From Roseovarius mucosus DSM 17069 (GTDB lineage Bacteria; Pseudomonadota; Alphaproteobacteria; Rhodobacterales; Rhodobacteraceae), in contig NZ_KN293977.1 in assembly GCF_000768555.3 (NCBI RefSeq), positions 119,901 to 183,900 of the forward strand: a stretch of DNA of 64,000 nucleotides. The letters run 5' to 3'. The position numbers were made by a program, and so were the translations under genes. Below are positions 1 to 12,470 of this stretch, piece by piece (position 1 is the stretch's first letter; every line of letters starts with the position of its first letter). The notes beneath the pieces were generated by a model that was not told the DNA's origin, did no database searches, and worked only from the letters and a program-made list of their open reading frames with translations.

Positions 1-59
1 CCATCCGCGAAGGCGGCCGCACCGTCGGCGCCGGCGTCGTGTCGAAGATCATCGAGTAA
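1..59 (+). CDS. tuf: Elongation factor Tu, C-terminal end (partial)
   Basis: The frame starting at base 3 reads IREGGRTVGAGVVSKIIE and then a TAA stop at 57-59. This is the highly conserved last stretch of bacterial EF-Tu, the GTPase that delivers aminoacyl-tRNA to the ribosome. Only 18 residues lie in the window. A strong terminator follows 23 bases later, so tuf ends its transcript here, and the downstream ABC gene is a separate unit. Confidence 0.9.
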   Translation, partial: IREGGRTVGAGVVSKIIE

Positions 60-82
60 CATCTGATCCGCCCTGACTGACA

Positions 83-117
83 GGGGGCGTGCGGGTCACT
101 GCACGCCCCCTTGCTAT
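83..117 (+). terminator. Rho-independent terminator after tuf
   Basis: A perfect 10-bp stem (GGGGGCGTGC at 83-92 with GCACGCCCCC at 101-110) encloses an 8-base loop and is followed by a short T-rich tail. It sits just behind the tuf stop. It also argues against the GTG at 89 as the start of the next gene, because that codon lies inside the stem. Confidence 0.8.
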
Positions 118-130
118 TTCGGAGCCGGAC

Positions 131-1978
131 ATGAAGCGTATTTTTCAGTATTTCGAAGCACGGATTGATGCCTATCCGGCATCTCCGCCAGGCCAGCCGC
201 CCGCGCGGTTCTGGCCCTTTTTGTGGCATTATGCGCGCCCCGTTGCGCCGTGGCTTGTCGCGATGTCAGTCGTCTCAGCCGTTTTTGCCGCCGTTGAAAT
301 CATCCTGCTCGGCTATCTTGGCACGCTGGTAAACCGCATGTCGGAATTGGGGCCGGAGCGGTTTCTGGGGGAAGAGGCCGCGCGTCTTGGTGGTATGGGC
401 GTGCTGCTCTTGATCGTGCTGCCCTTGCTCAGCGTCACCGGCGCGCTCATCATGTATCAGTCGCTCATGGGAAATTTCCCGCAGCGCATTCGCTGGCAGG
501 GGCATCGCTGGCTCTTGGGTCAGTCGATGGGCTATTTTCAGGAGGAGTTTGCCGGTCGTATCGCCACGCGGCTTATGCAGACGTCGCTTGCTGTGCGCGA
601 AACCGTCATGAAGCTGATGGACGTAGCGGTCTATATCCTTGCCTATTTCATCGGCACGCTGGTTCTTGCGGGGACGCAGGATATCCGCCTCGCCGCGCCC
701 TTTGCGATTTGGGCGATCGCCTATGGCAGCCTGCTTGGTGTGATTGTGCCACGTTTGGGACGCGTGGCGCAAGAGCAGGCGCACGCGCGCGCGGACATGA
801 CGGGGCGTATCGTTGACAGCTATACCAATATCGCCACGGTCAAGCTCTTTAGCCATGCCGCCCGTGAAGAGGCCTATGCCCGCGCCGGTTTGGATGGGTT
901 CTTGCAGACCGTGTATCGGCAAATGCGGTTGGTGGCGGTGCAGGATATGTCGGTCAACCTGCTGAATGCCTTGCTGACCGGGGCGGTCACGGGGCTTGGT
1001 CTGTGGCTTTGGGTGCAGGGACGGATCGATCTGGGGGCGCTTGCGGTTGCCATCCCGCTCGCTCTGCGGCTTGGGAATATGTCGCACTGGATCATGTGGG
1101 AATTTGCTGCCCTGTTCGAGAATGTTGGCACCGCGCGCGACGGATTGGCGACGCTCGCAATGCCGCGCACGGTTCAGGATAGCCCGACTGCAACGCCGTT
1201 GGTGGTGGACAAGGGGGCGGTGCGGTTTGAGGCGGTGCGCTTTGTCTACGACCGAAGCGGCACGCGCAAGGCCCCGGTGATCGACGGTCTCGACCTCACG
1301 CTCGCACCGGGGGAAAAGGTGGGGCTGGTTGGGCGGTCGGGCGCGGGCAAATCAACCCTCATCAACCTCTTGCTACGATTCCATGACCTGAGCGGTGGAC
1401 GCATTCTGATCGACGGGCAGGATGTTTCGGAGGTCGGCCAAGACAGCCTGCGCGCCGCGATTGGCGTGGTGACACAGGACACGGCACTTCTGCACCGCTC
1501 GGTGCGCGAGAATATCGCCTATGGCCGTCCCGATGCGACCGAGGTGGAAATCCGCGCCGCGACCGATCTGGCCGAAGCGACAGAGTTCATTGCCGGGCTG
1601 GAGGATGCGCGCGGGCGCCGGGGCCTTGACGCCCATGTGGGCGAGCGCGGCGTCAAGCTCTCGGGAGGCCAGCGTCAAAGGATTGCCATTGCACGCGCGG
1701 CGCTCAAGGATGCGCCGCTTCTGGTGCTTGATGAGGCGACATCGGCGCTCGATTCCGAAGTGGAAGCGGCAATCCAGACACAGCTTTACCGACTTATGCA
1801 GGGCAAGACCGTGATTGCGATTGCACATCGCCTCTCGACCATCGCGGCGATGGATCGGCTGATCGTCATGGATGAAGGTCGGATTGTCGAAGAGGGCTCA
1901 CATGCGGAGCTGCTGGCGCAAGGCGGGCTCTATGCGCGTCTTTGGGCCCGGCAATCGGGTGGATTCCTGATGGATTGA
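131..1978 (+). CDS. ABC transporter, fused permease and ATPase (exporter half-transporter)
   Basis: The 615-residue protein is a type-1 ABC exporter half-transporter that should work as a homodimer in the inner membrane. Its N-terminal half carries hydrophobic membrane segments. Its C-terminal half is a nucleotide-binding domain with Walker A GRSGAGKST near residue 401, signature LSGGQRQR near 510 and Walker B LLVLDEATSALD near 530. The ATG at 131 was chosen because GGAG lies seven bases upstream; the longer GTG frame from 89 would start inside the tuf terminator. It resembles MsbA/multidrug or lipid exporters. The substrate cannot be told from sequence. It stands alone between tuf and a CoA-transferase-family gene. 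Confidence 0.88.
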   Translation: MKRIFQYFEARIDAYPASPPGQPPARFWPFLWHYARPVAPWLVAMSVVSAVFAAVEIILLGYLGTLVNRMSELGPERFLGEEAARLGGMGVLLLIVLPLLSVTGALIMYQSLMGNFPQRIRWQGHRWLLGQSMGYFQEEFAGRIATRLMQTSLAVRETVMKLMDVAVYILAYFIGTLVLAGTQDIRLAAPFAIWAIAYGSLLGVIVPRLGRVAQEQAHARADMTGRIVDSYTNIATVKLFSHAAREEAYARAGLDGFLQTVYRQMRLVAVQDMSVNLLNALLTGAVTGLGLWLWVQGRIDLGALAVAIPLALRLGNMSHWIMWEFAALFENVGTARDGLATLAMPRTVQDSPTATPLVVDKGAVRFEAVRFVYDRSGTRKAPVIDGLDLTLAPGEKVGLVGRSGAGKSTLINLLLRFHDLSGGRILIDGQDVSEVGQDSLRAAIGVVTQDTALLHRSVRENIAYGRPDATEVEIRAATDLAEATEFIAGLEDARGRRGLDAHVGERGVKLSGGQRQRIAIARAALKDAPLLVLDEATSALDSEVEAAIQTQLYRLMQGKTVIAIAHRLSTIAAMDRLIVMDEGRIVEEGSHAELLAQGGLYARLWARQSGGFLMD

Positions 1979-2262
1979 TCGCAGAGGAGGTGCGGTGGGT
2001 CATTCTGTCGCGCCTTTTCCAGCTAGTGGAATGCGTTTTTCAGATGCAGCGGCAAGAGCCCGGCGCGCGCTCGGCCTACGAATTCTCGATAAAAATCAAG
2101 CACAGCTGAGCTTGCTGCATGTGCAAAGGGTGCGCGGCATACCGTTGTATTCCGTTAAGCTGTTGAAATCTTGACTTTATTTCAATCCCTGTCAGGCTGA
2201 AAGGTAAGCGGCGCGTGGCCTTATCGCTGCGTTGCCAAGACCGGTACGCGGGAGGGCACGGC

Positions 2263-3501
2263 ATGGGCGGGATACTCAAGGGAATGCGCGTGGTCGAAGG
2301 ATCGGCCTTTGTCGCGGTGCCGCTGGCGGGGATGACGCTGGCACAGATGGGGGCTGAAGTGATCCGTTTTGACCGCATCGGAGGCGGGCTGGATGCGGGC
2401 CGTTGGCCTCTGGCCCCCTCGGGTCAGAGCCTTTTTTGGGCGGGGCTGAACAAGGGCAAAAAATCCATCGCTGTAGACATGAGTCGTCCCGAGGGGCAGG
2501 ATCTGGTGACGCGGATCATCACCGCTCCGGGCGAGGATGCCGGACTATTTCTTACAAACCTGCGGGTGCGCGGCTGGATGGATCATGAGACCCTCAGCCA
2601 GCATCGCGCCGATCTGGTAATGGTCACCCTGATGGGGGATCGGCATGGGCGCCCGGCGGTGGATTACACGGTCAATCCGTCACTGGGCATTCCCGAGATG
2701 ACTGGCCCGGTGGGCTGGCCCGAACCCGTGGCGCATGCGCTGCCTGCGTGGGACATTGCGGCGGGGCATCTCGTGGTGTCCTCCCTCTTGGCGGCAGAGC
2801 GCGAGCGTCTGCGCCGAGGCAGGGGGCAGGAGGTCGAACTTTCGCTCAAGGATGTGGCAGCGGCCACCATCGGTCATCTTGGCCTGATTGGTGATGCCGC
2901 CCTGAATGACAAGGAACGCGGCAAGTCGGGCAATGCGCTCTACGGGGCCTATGGGCAGGATTTCCTCTGCGCCTGCGGGCGGCGGGTCATGGTGATCGGC
3001 CTCACGCATCGGCAATGGCGCGGGTTGATCAAGGCCACAGGCACCGAGGCGGCGATGGCGGCACTGGCCGCACGCAGTGGGCGCGATCTCAATGACGAGG
3101 GCAATCGCTGGCACCTGCGGCGCGAGATCACGGCAATCCTGCGGCCATGGTTTGCGACCCGGGCGTTGAGCAGCTTCGCCGAGGCGTTCGATGCGGCGGG
3201 ACTCACGTGGTCCGTTTTCCGCACCGTCCGCGAGGCCCTGGCCGAAGACCCGGATCTGAGTGAGGACAATCCTATGTTCAAGCTCTTGATGCAACCGGGC
3301 TTAGGTCGGTTTCCGGTGCCGGGGCACCCGGCCACTTTCTCGGCCCATGAGCGGGCAGACCCGCGACCTGCGCCGCAGCTTGGCGCGCATACCGAAGAGG
3401 TTTTGGGAAATGTGGCCGGACTGAGCGACACCGAGATTGCCCAGCTTTTCGATAGCGGCGTCGTCCAAAGCCCCCGCTACGGGGCGCGTCCGGCGGCGTG
3501 A
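2263..3501 (+). CDS. mct: CaiB/BaiF family III CoA-transferase, probable 2-methylfumaryl-CoA (mesaconyl-CoA) isomerase
   Basis: The 412-residue protein starts MGGILKGMRVVEGSAFVAVP and has the family III CoA-transferase layout. The AVDYTVNPSLG segment carries the likely catalytic Asp that forms the acyl anhydride. Wording such as LFWAGLNKGKKSIAVD, GDRHGRPAVDYTVNP and LPAWDIAAG matches my memory of the intramolecular transferase Mct, which moves CoA between the C1 and C4 carboxyls of mesaconate. GGAGGG at 2251 supports the ATG at 2263 over the upstream frame opening at 2215. The family call is firm. The Mct assignment is by recall and should be treated as probable; another acyl-CoA transferase or racemase is the alternative. 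prpE elsewhere in the window fits a C3/C5 acyl-CoA metabolism. Confidence 0.72.
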   Translation: MGGILKGMRVVEGSAFVAVPLAGMTLAQMGAEVIRFDRIGGGLDAGRWPLAPSGQSLFWAGLNKGKKSIAVDMSRPEGQDLVTRIITAPGEDAGLFLTNLRVRGWMDHETLSQHRADLVMVTLMGDRHGRPAVDYTVNPSLGIPEMTGPVGWPEPVAHALPAWDIAAGHLVVSSLLAAERERLRRGRGQEVELSLKDVAAATIGHLGLIGDAALNDKERGKSGNALYGAYGQDFLCACGRRVMVIGLTHRQWRGLIKATGTEAAMAALAARSGRDLNDEGNRWHLRREITAILRPWFATRALSSFAEAFDAAGLTWSVFRTVREALAEDPDLSEDNPMFKLLMQPGLGRFPVPGHPATFSAHERADPRPAPQLGAHTEEVLGNVAGLSDTEIAQLFDSGVVQSPRYGARPAA

Positions 3502-3586
3502 ACAGGAAATTATGGATTTCCCGACGAAATCCGCCTGAGGGCGCTTGATTCCCGGTCGAAGCTGGCGTAATCCGGCGCTCGGCCTT

Positions 3587-3662
3587 AGGGGTATAGCTCA
3601 GCTGGTAGAGCGACGGTCTCCAAAACCGTAGGTCGCGGGTTCGAACCCTGCTGCCCCTGCCA
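3587..3662 (+). tRNA. trnW: tRNA-Trp (anticodon CCA)
   Basis: The 76-nt sequence folds as a canonical tRNA. The acceptor stem is AGGGGTA (3587-3593) with TGCCCCT (3652-3658), including one G-U pair. The D stem is GCTC/GAGC, and the anticodon stem is ACGGT/ACCGT. The anticodon loop carries CCA at 3620-3622, the T-loop is TTCGAAC, and the CCA end is encoded (3660-3662). Its position upstream of secE is the usual Rhodobacterales arrangement. Confidence 0.97.
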
Positions 3663-3896
3663 TTCCTTCCTGTCATCTTAGAACGATTTCCCTGTCCTGA
3701 ATGACATTCGGGCGCGTCAAAAGCGCTGAAAATCGGTCTCAAATGCGGTTTAATTTAGACATGCCGTCTTTTCGCCGTCGGTTTGCCATGTTTTCGCCGC
3801 AATTGTGCCCCACCAAGACCACTAATCGGTTTCGACGTCCGGGGGGACTGAGACCGATCCGCGTGGGGGCGTGGGAGAAACAGGGGAATAGCTGCC

Positions 3897-4481
3897 ATGG
3901 AAACGCATTTGCCGCGGGTTCCGATCCAAAAGACGTATTTTTCGCATCACAATCCAGAGCTTCCAGGGCGTTCGCCGGTTGATGCTGTCTCGACTGAGCA
4001 GGCGGTGGAAAATGCGATGTCCACAATCCGCGAGATTCTGACCGAGGAGCGGCGCAAGACGCGCCGCCACGTGTTGCCGGACCTCGCGCCGCACGTGCCG
4101 GTGGAACATCTCCAGCCGGTCCTCGCGCAAGCACCGAAACGGCGCGGAAATCTGCTGGCACGCCTCAAGAAGTTTCGCCCGCACGCGCTACGCTTGAAGC
4201 CGCGCCATGCCGGATGGCTGGCCGCGTTCGCCTTGGTTCTATGGCAGCCGATGCCGGTGTTGATTGCCATGTTCATCGGGTTCTGGATTGTCTTTCTGGG
4301 CTACGCCCTCTTTGGGCCGGAACGGATGACACATCTGCGGACCCGTGTGACGCGCCGGATTGCGCGTCTGCTGGAACAGCGCCGCGCGTTGCCTGAACTG
4401 CGACTGCGCCGCGAGCCAGAGCCTGATGTCTTTGCTGATCGTCCCGATCCCTTCGAGCGGATCGCGCCCAAGGCGCGCTGA
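3897..4481 (+). CDS. Conserved hypothetical membrane protein
   Basis: The 194-residue protein has a polar N-terminal half rich in Arg and Lys. A hydrophobic stretch of about 35 residues follows (from GWLAAFALVLWQP to LGYALFGPE), enough for one long or two short membrane helices. A basic, Arg-rich cytoplasmic-type tail ends in PDPFERIAPKAR. I do not recognise a family. The reading is credible because the hydrophobic block and the codon bias agree and it lies on the same strand as its neighbours. It sits between tRNA-Trp and secE, about 95 bases before secE, and may share a transcript with it. No function is proposed. Confidence 0.65.
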   Translation: METHLPRVPIQKTYFSHHNPELPGRSPVDAVSTEQAVENAMSTIREILTEERRKTRRHVLPDLAPHVPVEHLQPVLAQAPKRRGNLLARLKKFRPHALRLKPRHAGWLAAFALVLWQPMPVLIAMFIGFWIVFLGYALFGPERMTHLRTRVTRRIARLLEQRRALPELRLRREPEPDVFADRPDPFERIAPKAR

Positions 4482-4577
4482 GAATACGGGGCAGGGGGCA
4501 GTTGCCTTCTGCCCTTGAATTCGCGGGCCAGCCCGCGTATGTCGCGCTGAGCATCAAATTCAGAGAAGACAGCGCAG

Positions 4578-4775
4578 ATGGCACGCACGAACCCCGTTCA
4601 ATTCATTCAGCAGGTCCGCTCGGAAGTGGCCAAGGTCGTTTGGCCGACCCGTCGTGAGGTGATGCTGACAACGGTCATGGTCTTTATAATGGCCACGATC
4701 ACCGCGATCTTCTTTGCTCTGGTTGACTTGGGCATTCGCAGCGGGCTGCAAGGGGTGCTGAGCCTGTTCGGCTAA
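4578..4775 (+). CDS. secE: Preprotein translocase subunit SecE
   Basis: The 65-residue protein is the short, single-helix SecE typical of alphaproteobacteria. It has an amphipathic N-terminal segment with the conserved KVVWPTRREV motif and one transmembrane helix (TVMVFIMATITAIFFAL). It is the clamp subunit of the SecYEG channel in the inner membrane. It is followed by nusG in the classic secE-nusG-rplKAJL-rpoBC order. Confidence 0.97.
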   Translation: MARTNPVQFIQQVRSEVAKVVWPTRREVMLTTVMVFIMATITAIFFALVDLGIRSGLQGVLSLFG

Positions 4776-4848
4776 GGCGGCGAAAATCGTGTTCAGGCTC
4801 TTGAATTCGCAGGCAATCAGGGGTAGTGGACCCCACACTCTGAAACAT

Positions 4849-4886
4849 GGCGCGCGGCGATTCGTGTTGCGCGCCGATTTTTGTTT
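4849..4886 (+). terminator. Hairpin with T-tract between secE and nusG
   Basis: GGCGCGC (4849-4855) pairs with GCGCGCC (4869-4875), and ATTTTTGTTTT follows. It looks like a rho-independent terminator or partial attenuator inside the 191-base secE-nusG gap, so nusG may have its own promoter in the remaining stretch before 4967. Confidence 0.55.
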
Positions 4887-4966
4887 TAGATGTCGAAGGC
4901 CCAAGGGTCTGAAAGAATACGGAAATCCGATCTTGGTATCGGTAAGAACAAAGGCATAGGGCGACG

Positions 4967-5500
4967 ATGGCAAAGCGGTGGTACTCGGTCAGTGTTCTCT
5001 CGAATTTCGAGAAGAAAATTGCCGAGCAAATCAGACAGTCCGTCACCGAGAACGGCCTTGAAGACGAAATCGACGAGGTTCTGGTTCCCACTGAAGAGGT
5101 GATCGAGATTCGTCGTGGCAAGAAAGTGACTGCCGAGCGCCGTTTCATGCCCGGCTACGTGCTGGTGCATATGGAAATGTCGGATCGGGGCTATCACTTG
5201 ATTAGCTCGATCAATCGCGTAACCGGTTTTCTGGGGCCGCAGGGGCGCCCGATGCCGATGCGGGATGCAGAGGTCAATGCGATTCTGAACCGTGTTCAGG
5301 AGGGTGAAGAAAGCCCACGCACCCTGATTCACTTCGAGATCGGTGAGAGGGTCAAGGTCAACGACGGCCCGTTCGAAGATTTCGACGGCATGGTCGAGGA
5401 AGTGGACGAAGACAACCAGCGCCTCAAGGTGTCGGTGTCGATCTTTGGCCGGGAAACGCCGGTCGAACTTGAATTCACTCAGGTCACAAAGCAGATGTGA
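4967..5500 (+). CDS. nusG: Transcription termination/antitermination protein NusG
   Basis: The 177-residue protein has the NusG N-terminal (NGN) domain starting MAKRWYSVSVLSNFEKK, with RRFMPGYVLV and VTGFLG motifs. The C-terminal KOW domain contains GERVKVNDGPFEDFDGMVEEVD. NusG binds RNA polymerase and couples it to Rho or the ribosome. The length is normal. It precedes rplK by 141 bases. Confidence 0.97.
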   Translation: MAKRWYSVSVLSNFEKKIAEQIRQSVTENGLEDEIDEVLVPTEEVIEIRRGKKVTAERRFMPGYVLVHMEMSDRGYHLISSINRVTGFLGPQGRPMPMRDAEVNAILNRVQEGEESPRTLIHFEIGERVKVNDGPFEDFDGMVEEVDEDNQRLKVSVSIFGRETPVELEFTQVTKQM

Positions 5501-5641
5501 TCGGGGTTGTCCGGTGTCGCCTAGAGGCGTCCCGGGCCAGAGCCGTGGGAGGCAAGGTGGCCGCGGCCACCGAACCGCACCACACAACACGAGAGCCAGA
5601 GGGGCGCGCCCCGATGGTGTTGGACCAAAAGGAGAGGCCAT

Positions 5642-6067
5642 ATGGCCAAGAAACTTATCGGGACGCTCAAGCTTCAGGTGAAAGCCGGGCAAGCCAACCC
5701 AAGCCCGCCCGTCGGCCCTGCACTGGGTCAGCGCGGCATCAACATCATGGAATTCTGCAAGGCATTCAATGCCAAGACCGCAGATCTCGAGCCGGGTGCG
5801 CCGTGCCCGACCGTGATTTCCTATTATCAGGACAAATCGTTCGAGCTGGCGATCAAGACGCCGCCGGCGTCTTACTTCCTGAAAAAGGCCGCCAAGCTGC
5901 AATCCGGCTCCAAGACCCCCGGTCGTGCCTCTGCCGGCACTGTCAGCATCGCGCAAGTGCGCGAGATTGCCGAAGCCAAGATGAAGGATCTCAACGCCAA
6001 TTCCGTCGAAGCGGCCATGCAGATCATTCTTGGCAGCGCGCGCTCTATGGGCATTGAGGTGAAGTAA
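5642..6067 (+). CDS. rplK: 50S ribosomal protein L11
   Basis: The 141-residue protein shows the L11 landmarks: a proline-rich N-terminal domain with [25 protein letters not shown], and the C-terminal rRNA-binding domain ending in the [11 protein letters not shown] stretch. L11 binds the GTPase-associated centre of 23S rRNA. A ribosome-binding site (AAAGGAGAGG) precedes the ATG. rplA follows one base after the stop, so the two are translationally coupled. Confidence 0.97.
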   Translation: MAKKLIGTLKLQVKAGQANPSPPVGPALGQRGINIMEFCKAFNAKTADLEPGAPCPTVISYYQDKSFELAIKTPPASYFLKKAAKLQSGSKTPGRASAGTVSIAQVREIAEAKMKDLNANSVEAAMQIILGSARSMGIEVK

Positions 6068-6068
6068 G

Positions 6069-6767
6069 ATGGCAAAGCTTGGAAAACGGACCCGCGCCCT
6101 GCGCGAAGCCTTTGACGGCAAGGACAACATGAGCGTCGAGGACGCAATTGCCCTGATCAAGGGTAATGCGACCGCTAAATTCGACGAAACCGTCGAGATC
6201 TCGATGAACCTTGGTGTTGACCCCCGCCATGCGGACCAGATGGTGCGCGGCGTTGTCGGCCTGCCCAATGGCACCGGCAAGACCGTGCGTGTTGCCGTGT
6301 TCGCCCGCGGAGCCAAGGCCGATGAAGCCCAGGCCGCCGGTGCCGATATCGTCGGTGCCGAGGATCTCATGGAAACCATCCAAGGTGGCAAGATCGAGTT
6401 TGATCGCTGCATCGCCACGCCCGACATGATGCCGATCGTGGGTCGTCTGGGCAAGGTTCTGGGCCCGCGCAACCTGATGCCGAACCCCAAGATCGGGACG
6501 GTGACGATGGATGTGGCCCAAGCGGTCAAGGATGCCAAGGGCGGTCAAGTGCAGTTCAAGGCCGAAAAGGCCGGTGTGGTGCATGCCGGAATCGGCAAGG
6601 CATCGTTCGACGCGACCAAGCTGGCCGAGAATGTGCGCGCCTTTGTGTCTGCCGTGCAGCGTGCCAAGCCGACCGGCGCAAAGGGCACCTATGTCAAGAA
6701 AATCTCGCTTTCGTCCACCATGGGCGCAGGCGTGACAGTCGACGTCAACAGCGCCGTTGTCGAATAA
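6069..6767 (+). CDS. rplA: 50S ribosomal protein L1
   Basis: The 232-residue protein has the L1 signature region near [19 protein letters not shown] and the ending [19 protein letters not shown]. It forms the L1 stalk and in many bacteria represses its own operon. It starts directly after rplK. A strong hairpin lies just behind the stop, separating the L11-L1 pair from the L10-L12 pair. Confidence 0.97.
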   Translation: MAKLGKRTRALREAFDGKDNMSVEDAIALIKGNATAKFDETVEISMNLGVDPRHADQMVRGVVGLPNGTGKTVRVAVFARGAKADEAQAAGADIVGAEDLMETIQGGKIEFDRCIATPDMMPIVGRLGKVLGPRNLMPNPKIGTVTMDVAQAVKDAKGGQVQFKAEKAGVVHAGIGKASFDATKLAENVRAFVSAVQRAKPTGAKGTYVKKISLSSTMGAGVTVDVNSAVVE

Positions 6768-6770
6768 GAA

Positions 6771-6801
6771 TTTGCCCCCGGATCGATGGTCCGGGGGCAA
6801 A
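6771..6801 (+). terminator. Strong hairpin between rplA and rplJ
   Basis: TTTGCCCCCGGA (6771-6782) and TCCGGGGGCAAA (6790-6801) form a perfect 12-bp stem with a 7-base loop, four bases after the rplA stop. There is no T-tract after it on the plus strand. It may act as a 3'-end or processing signal, or as a Rho-stabilised end, and not as a simple intrinsic terminator. Confidence 0.6.
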
Positions 6802-6904
6802 CGGCAGGATCGCTTGCGGTCCTGTCCTGTCCGAGACGGAGGGTTCAGGCGATCGTTTGAATAAATCCTTCCTGAGATGGGGAACGAGATAAGATTTCCA
6901 GCCG

Positions 6905-7015
6905 GGACTTGCGTCCTCGGGTGATCTTGGCCTCGGGACCCGTGTTTTGGACCCGAACGCCGACCCTTCGGGAGCGGCAAAAACTGAGCCGGGGGGAGAC
7001 CCCCAAATTTGGAGT
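6905..7015 (+). promoter_or_regulatory. Probable rplJ (L10) leader
   Basis: The roughly 250-base gap before rplJ contains several short inverted repeats, for example TCGGG...CCCGA around 6933-6956 and GGGGG/CCCCC around 6993-7004. The last lies just before the GGAG ribosome-binding site. In many bacteria the L10(L12)4 complex binds a structured leader here to repress rplJL. The position and structure fit, but I could not fold or align it. Confidence 0.4.
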
Positions 7016-7021
7016 GAAACT

Positions 7022-7540
7022 GTGGATAGAGCCCAGAAAGAGAAAGTGGTCGAGGAACTCGGCCAGATCTTTGAAAGCTCTGGCGTTGTAGTGGTCGCCC
7101 ACTACGCGGGTCTTACAGTTGCCGAAATGCAGGATCTGCGTGCCCGCGCCCGTGCGGCAGAGGCATCAGTTCGTGTAGCCAAGAACAAGCTCGCCAAGAT
7201 CGCCCTTGAGGGCAAGCCGTGCGCAAGCATTGCAAGCTATCTCACGGGCATGACCGTGCTCACCTTCTCCGAGGACCCCGTGGCAGCCGCCAAGGTGTGC
7301 GAGGACTTTGCCAAGGCGAACAAAAAGTTCGAGATCCTTGGCGGGGCCATGGGTGGCACGGCTCTGAACCGGGCCGGCGTCGAAGCCGTGTCGAAAATGC
7401 CCTCGCGTGAAGAGCTTATTGCTTCGATCGTGGGCTGCATCGGCGCACCTGCTTCGAACATTGCCGGTGCGATTGGCGCGCCTGCTTCCAATATCGCGGG
7501 CATCCTTTCGACGATCATCGAAAAGGCCGAGGCTGCGTAA
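7022..7540 (+). CDS. rplJ: 50S ribosomal protein L10
   Basis: The 172-residue protein starts at GTG 7022 ([21 protein letters not shown]), with GGAG at 7011-7014 seven bases upstream. An in-frame extension back to 6947 would add 25 residues that do not look like L10. The protein is the base of the L7/L12 stalk. Its C-terminus has an Ala/Gly-rich segment with GAPASNIAG repeated twice before the L12-binding helix end. rplL follows 75 bases later. Confidence 0.95.
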   Translation: MDRAQKEKVVEELGQIFESSGVVVVAHYAGLTVAEMQDLRARARAAEASVRVAKNKLAKIALEGKPCASIASYLTGMTVLTFSEDPVAAAKVCEDFAKANKKFEILGGAMGGTALNRAGVEAVSKMPSREELIASIVGCIGAPASNIAGAIGAPASNIAGILSTIIEKAEAA

Positions 7541-7615
7541 GGCAAACTGTAATCACTGCGTAGGGGTTTACTTCCCGACGTTGGAACACATCTAGAGAAC
7601 GGAAAGAGTCAAAAA

Positions 7616-7996
7616 ATGGCTGATCTGAAGAAACTGGCAGAAGAGATCGTTGGTCTGACGCTTCTCGAAGCACAAGAACTGAAAACCATCCTCAAGGACG
7701 AGTATGGCATTGAGCCCGCAGCCGGTGGCGCTGTTATGATGGCAGGCCCGGCAGGCGATGCTGGCGGATCGGATGCTGAAGAGCAGACCGAATTCGACGT
7801 CATCCTGAAGTCGGCAGGCGCGTCCAAGATCAACGTGATCAAGGAAGTGCGTGCGATCACCGGTCTGGGCCTCAAAGAAGCCAAGGATCTGGTTGACGCT
7901 GGCGGCAAAGCTGTCAAAGAGCAGGTCTCGAAAGAAGAGGCCGACGACATCAAAGCCAAGCTGGAAGCAGCTGGCGCAGAAGTCGAAATCAAGTAA
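7616..7996 (+). CDS. rplL: 50S ribosomal protein L7/L12
   Basis: The 126-residue protein has the L12 N-terminal dimerisation helices ([22 protein letters not shown]), a Gly/Ala hinge around residues 40-55, and the C-terminal factor-binding domain with [24 protein letters not shown]. It recruits translational GTPases. The length is normal. A 242-base gap with several short hairpins separates it from rpoB. Confidence 0.97.
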   Translation: MADLKKLAEEIVGLTLLEAQELKTILKDEYGIEPAAGGAVMMAGPAGDAGGSDAEEQTEFDVILKSAGASKINVIKEVRAITGLGLKEAKDLVDAGGKAVKEQVSKEEADDIKAKLEAAGAEVEIK

Positions 7997-8238
7997 TCCG
8001 TGCCGGGGCAACCCGGGTAGGATATTGCGGCTGGATCCGGGCTTTCCCGGTTCCGGCCAAACCTGTCTCAGAGAGGCCCTGCACTAACCGGGGTTTTTCT
8101 AAGGCGAGGTTTACACGATCGGGAGGTCATCATTGGGACGATGACCATGAATGGATCAAACCCAGCCGTCTCGGATGGACGCGGTGCTGAGCCCCAACAG
8201 CGCGCGCGACCGGTGAGAAATGAAAGGTGACATCGACC

Positions 8239-12375
<4,137 letters not shown>

Positions 12376-12382
12376 GCGCGCG

Positions 12383-12418
12383 CCGGACCCTTTGAAAGGG
12401 TCCGGTCCGTTTTCTTTT
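12383..12418 (+). terminator. Terminator-like hairpin between rpoB and rpoC
   Basis: CCGGACCCTTT (12383-12393) and AAAGGGTCCGG (12395-12405) form a perfect inverted repeat around one central base. A T-rich run (TCCGTTTTCTTTT) follows. It lies eight bases after the rpoB stop and may attenuate transcription into rpoC or protect a processed rpoB 3' end. Confidence 0.55.
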
Positions 12419-12470
12419 CAAGAAAACGGCGTTGCAACTCTTTCCACTGCCAGCCTCTAAGGATTTTAAG

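Noticed and set aside
89-130. Earlier GTG start for the ABC exporter
   Set aside because: It lies inside the tuf terminator stem and lacks a ribosome-binding site. ATG 131 has GGAG.
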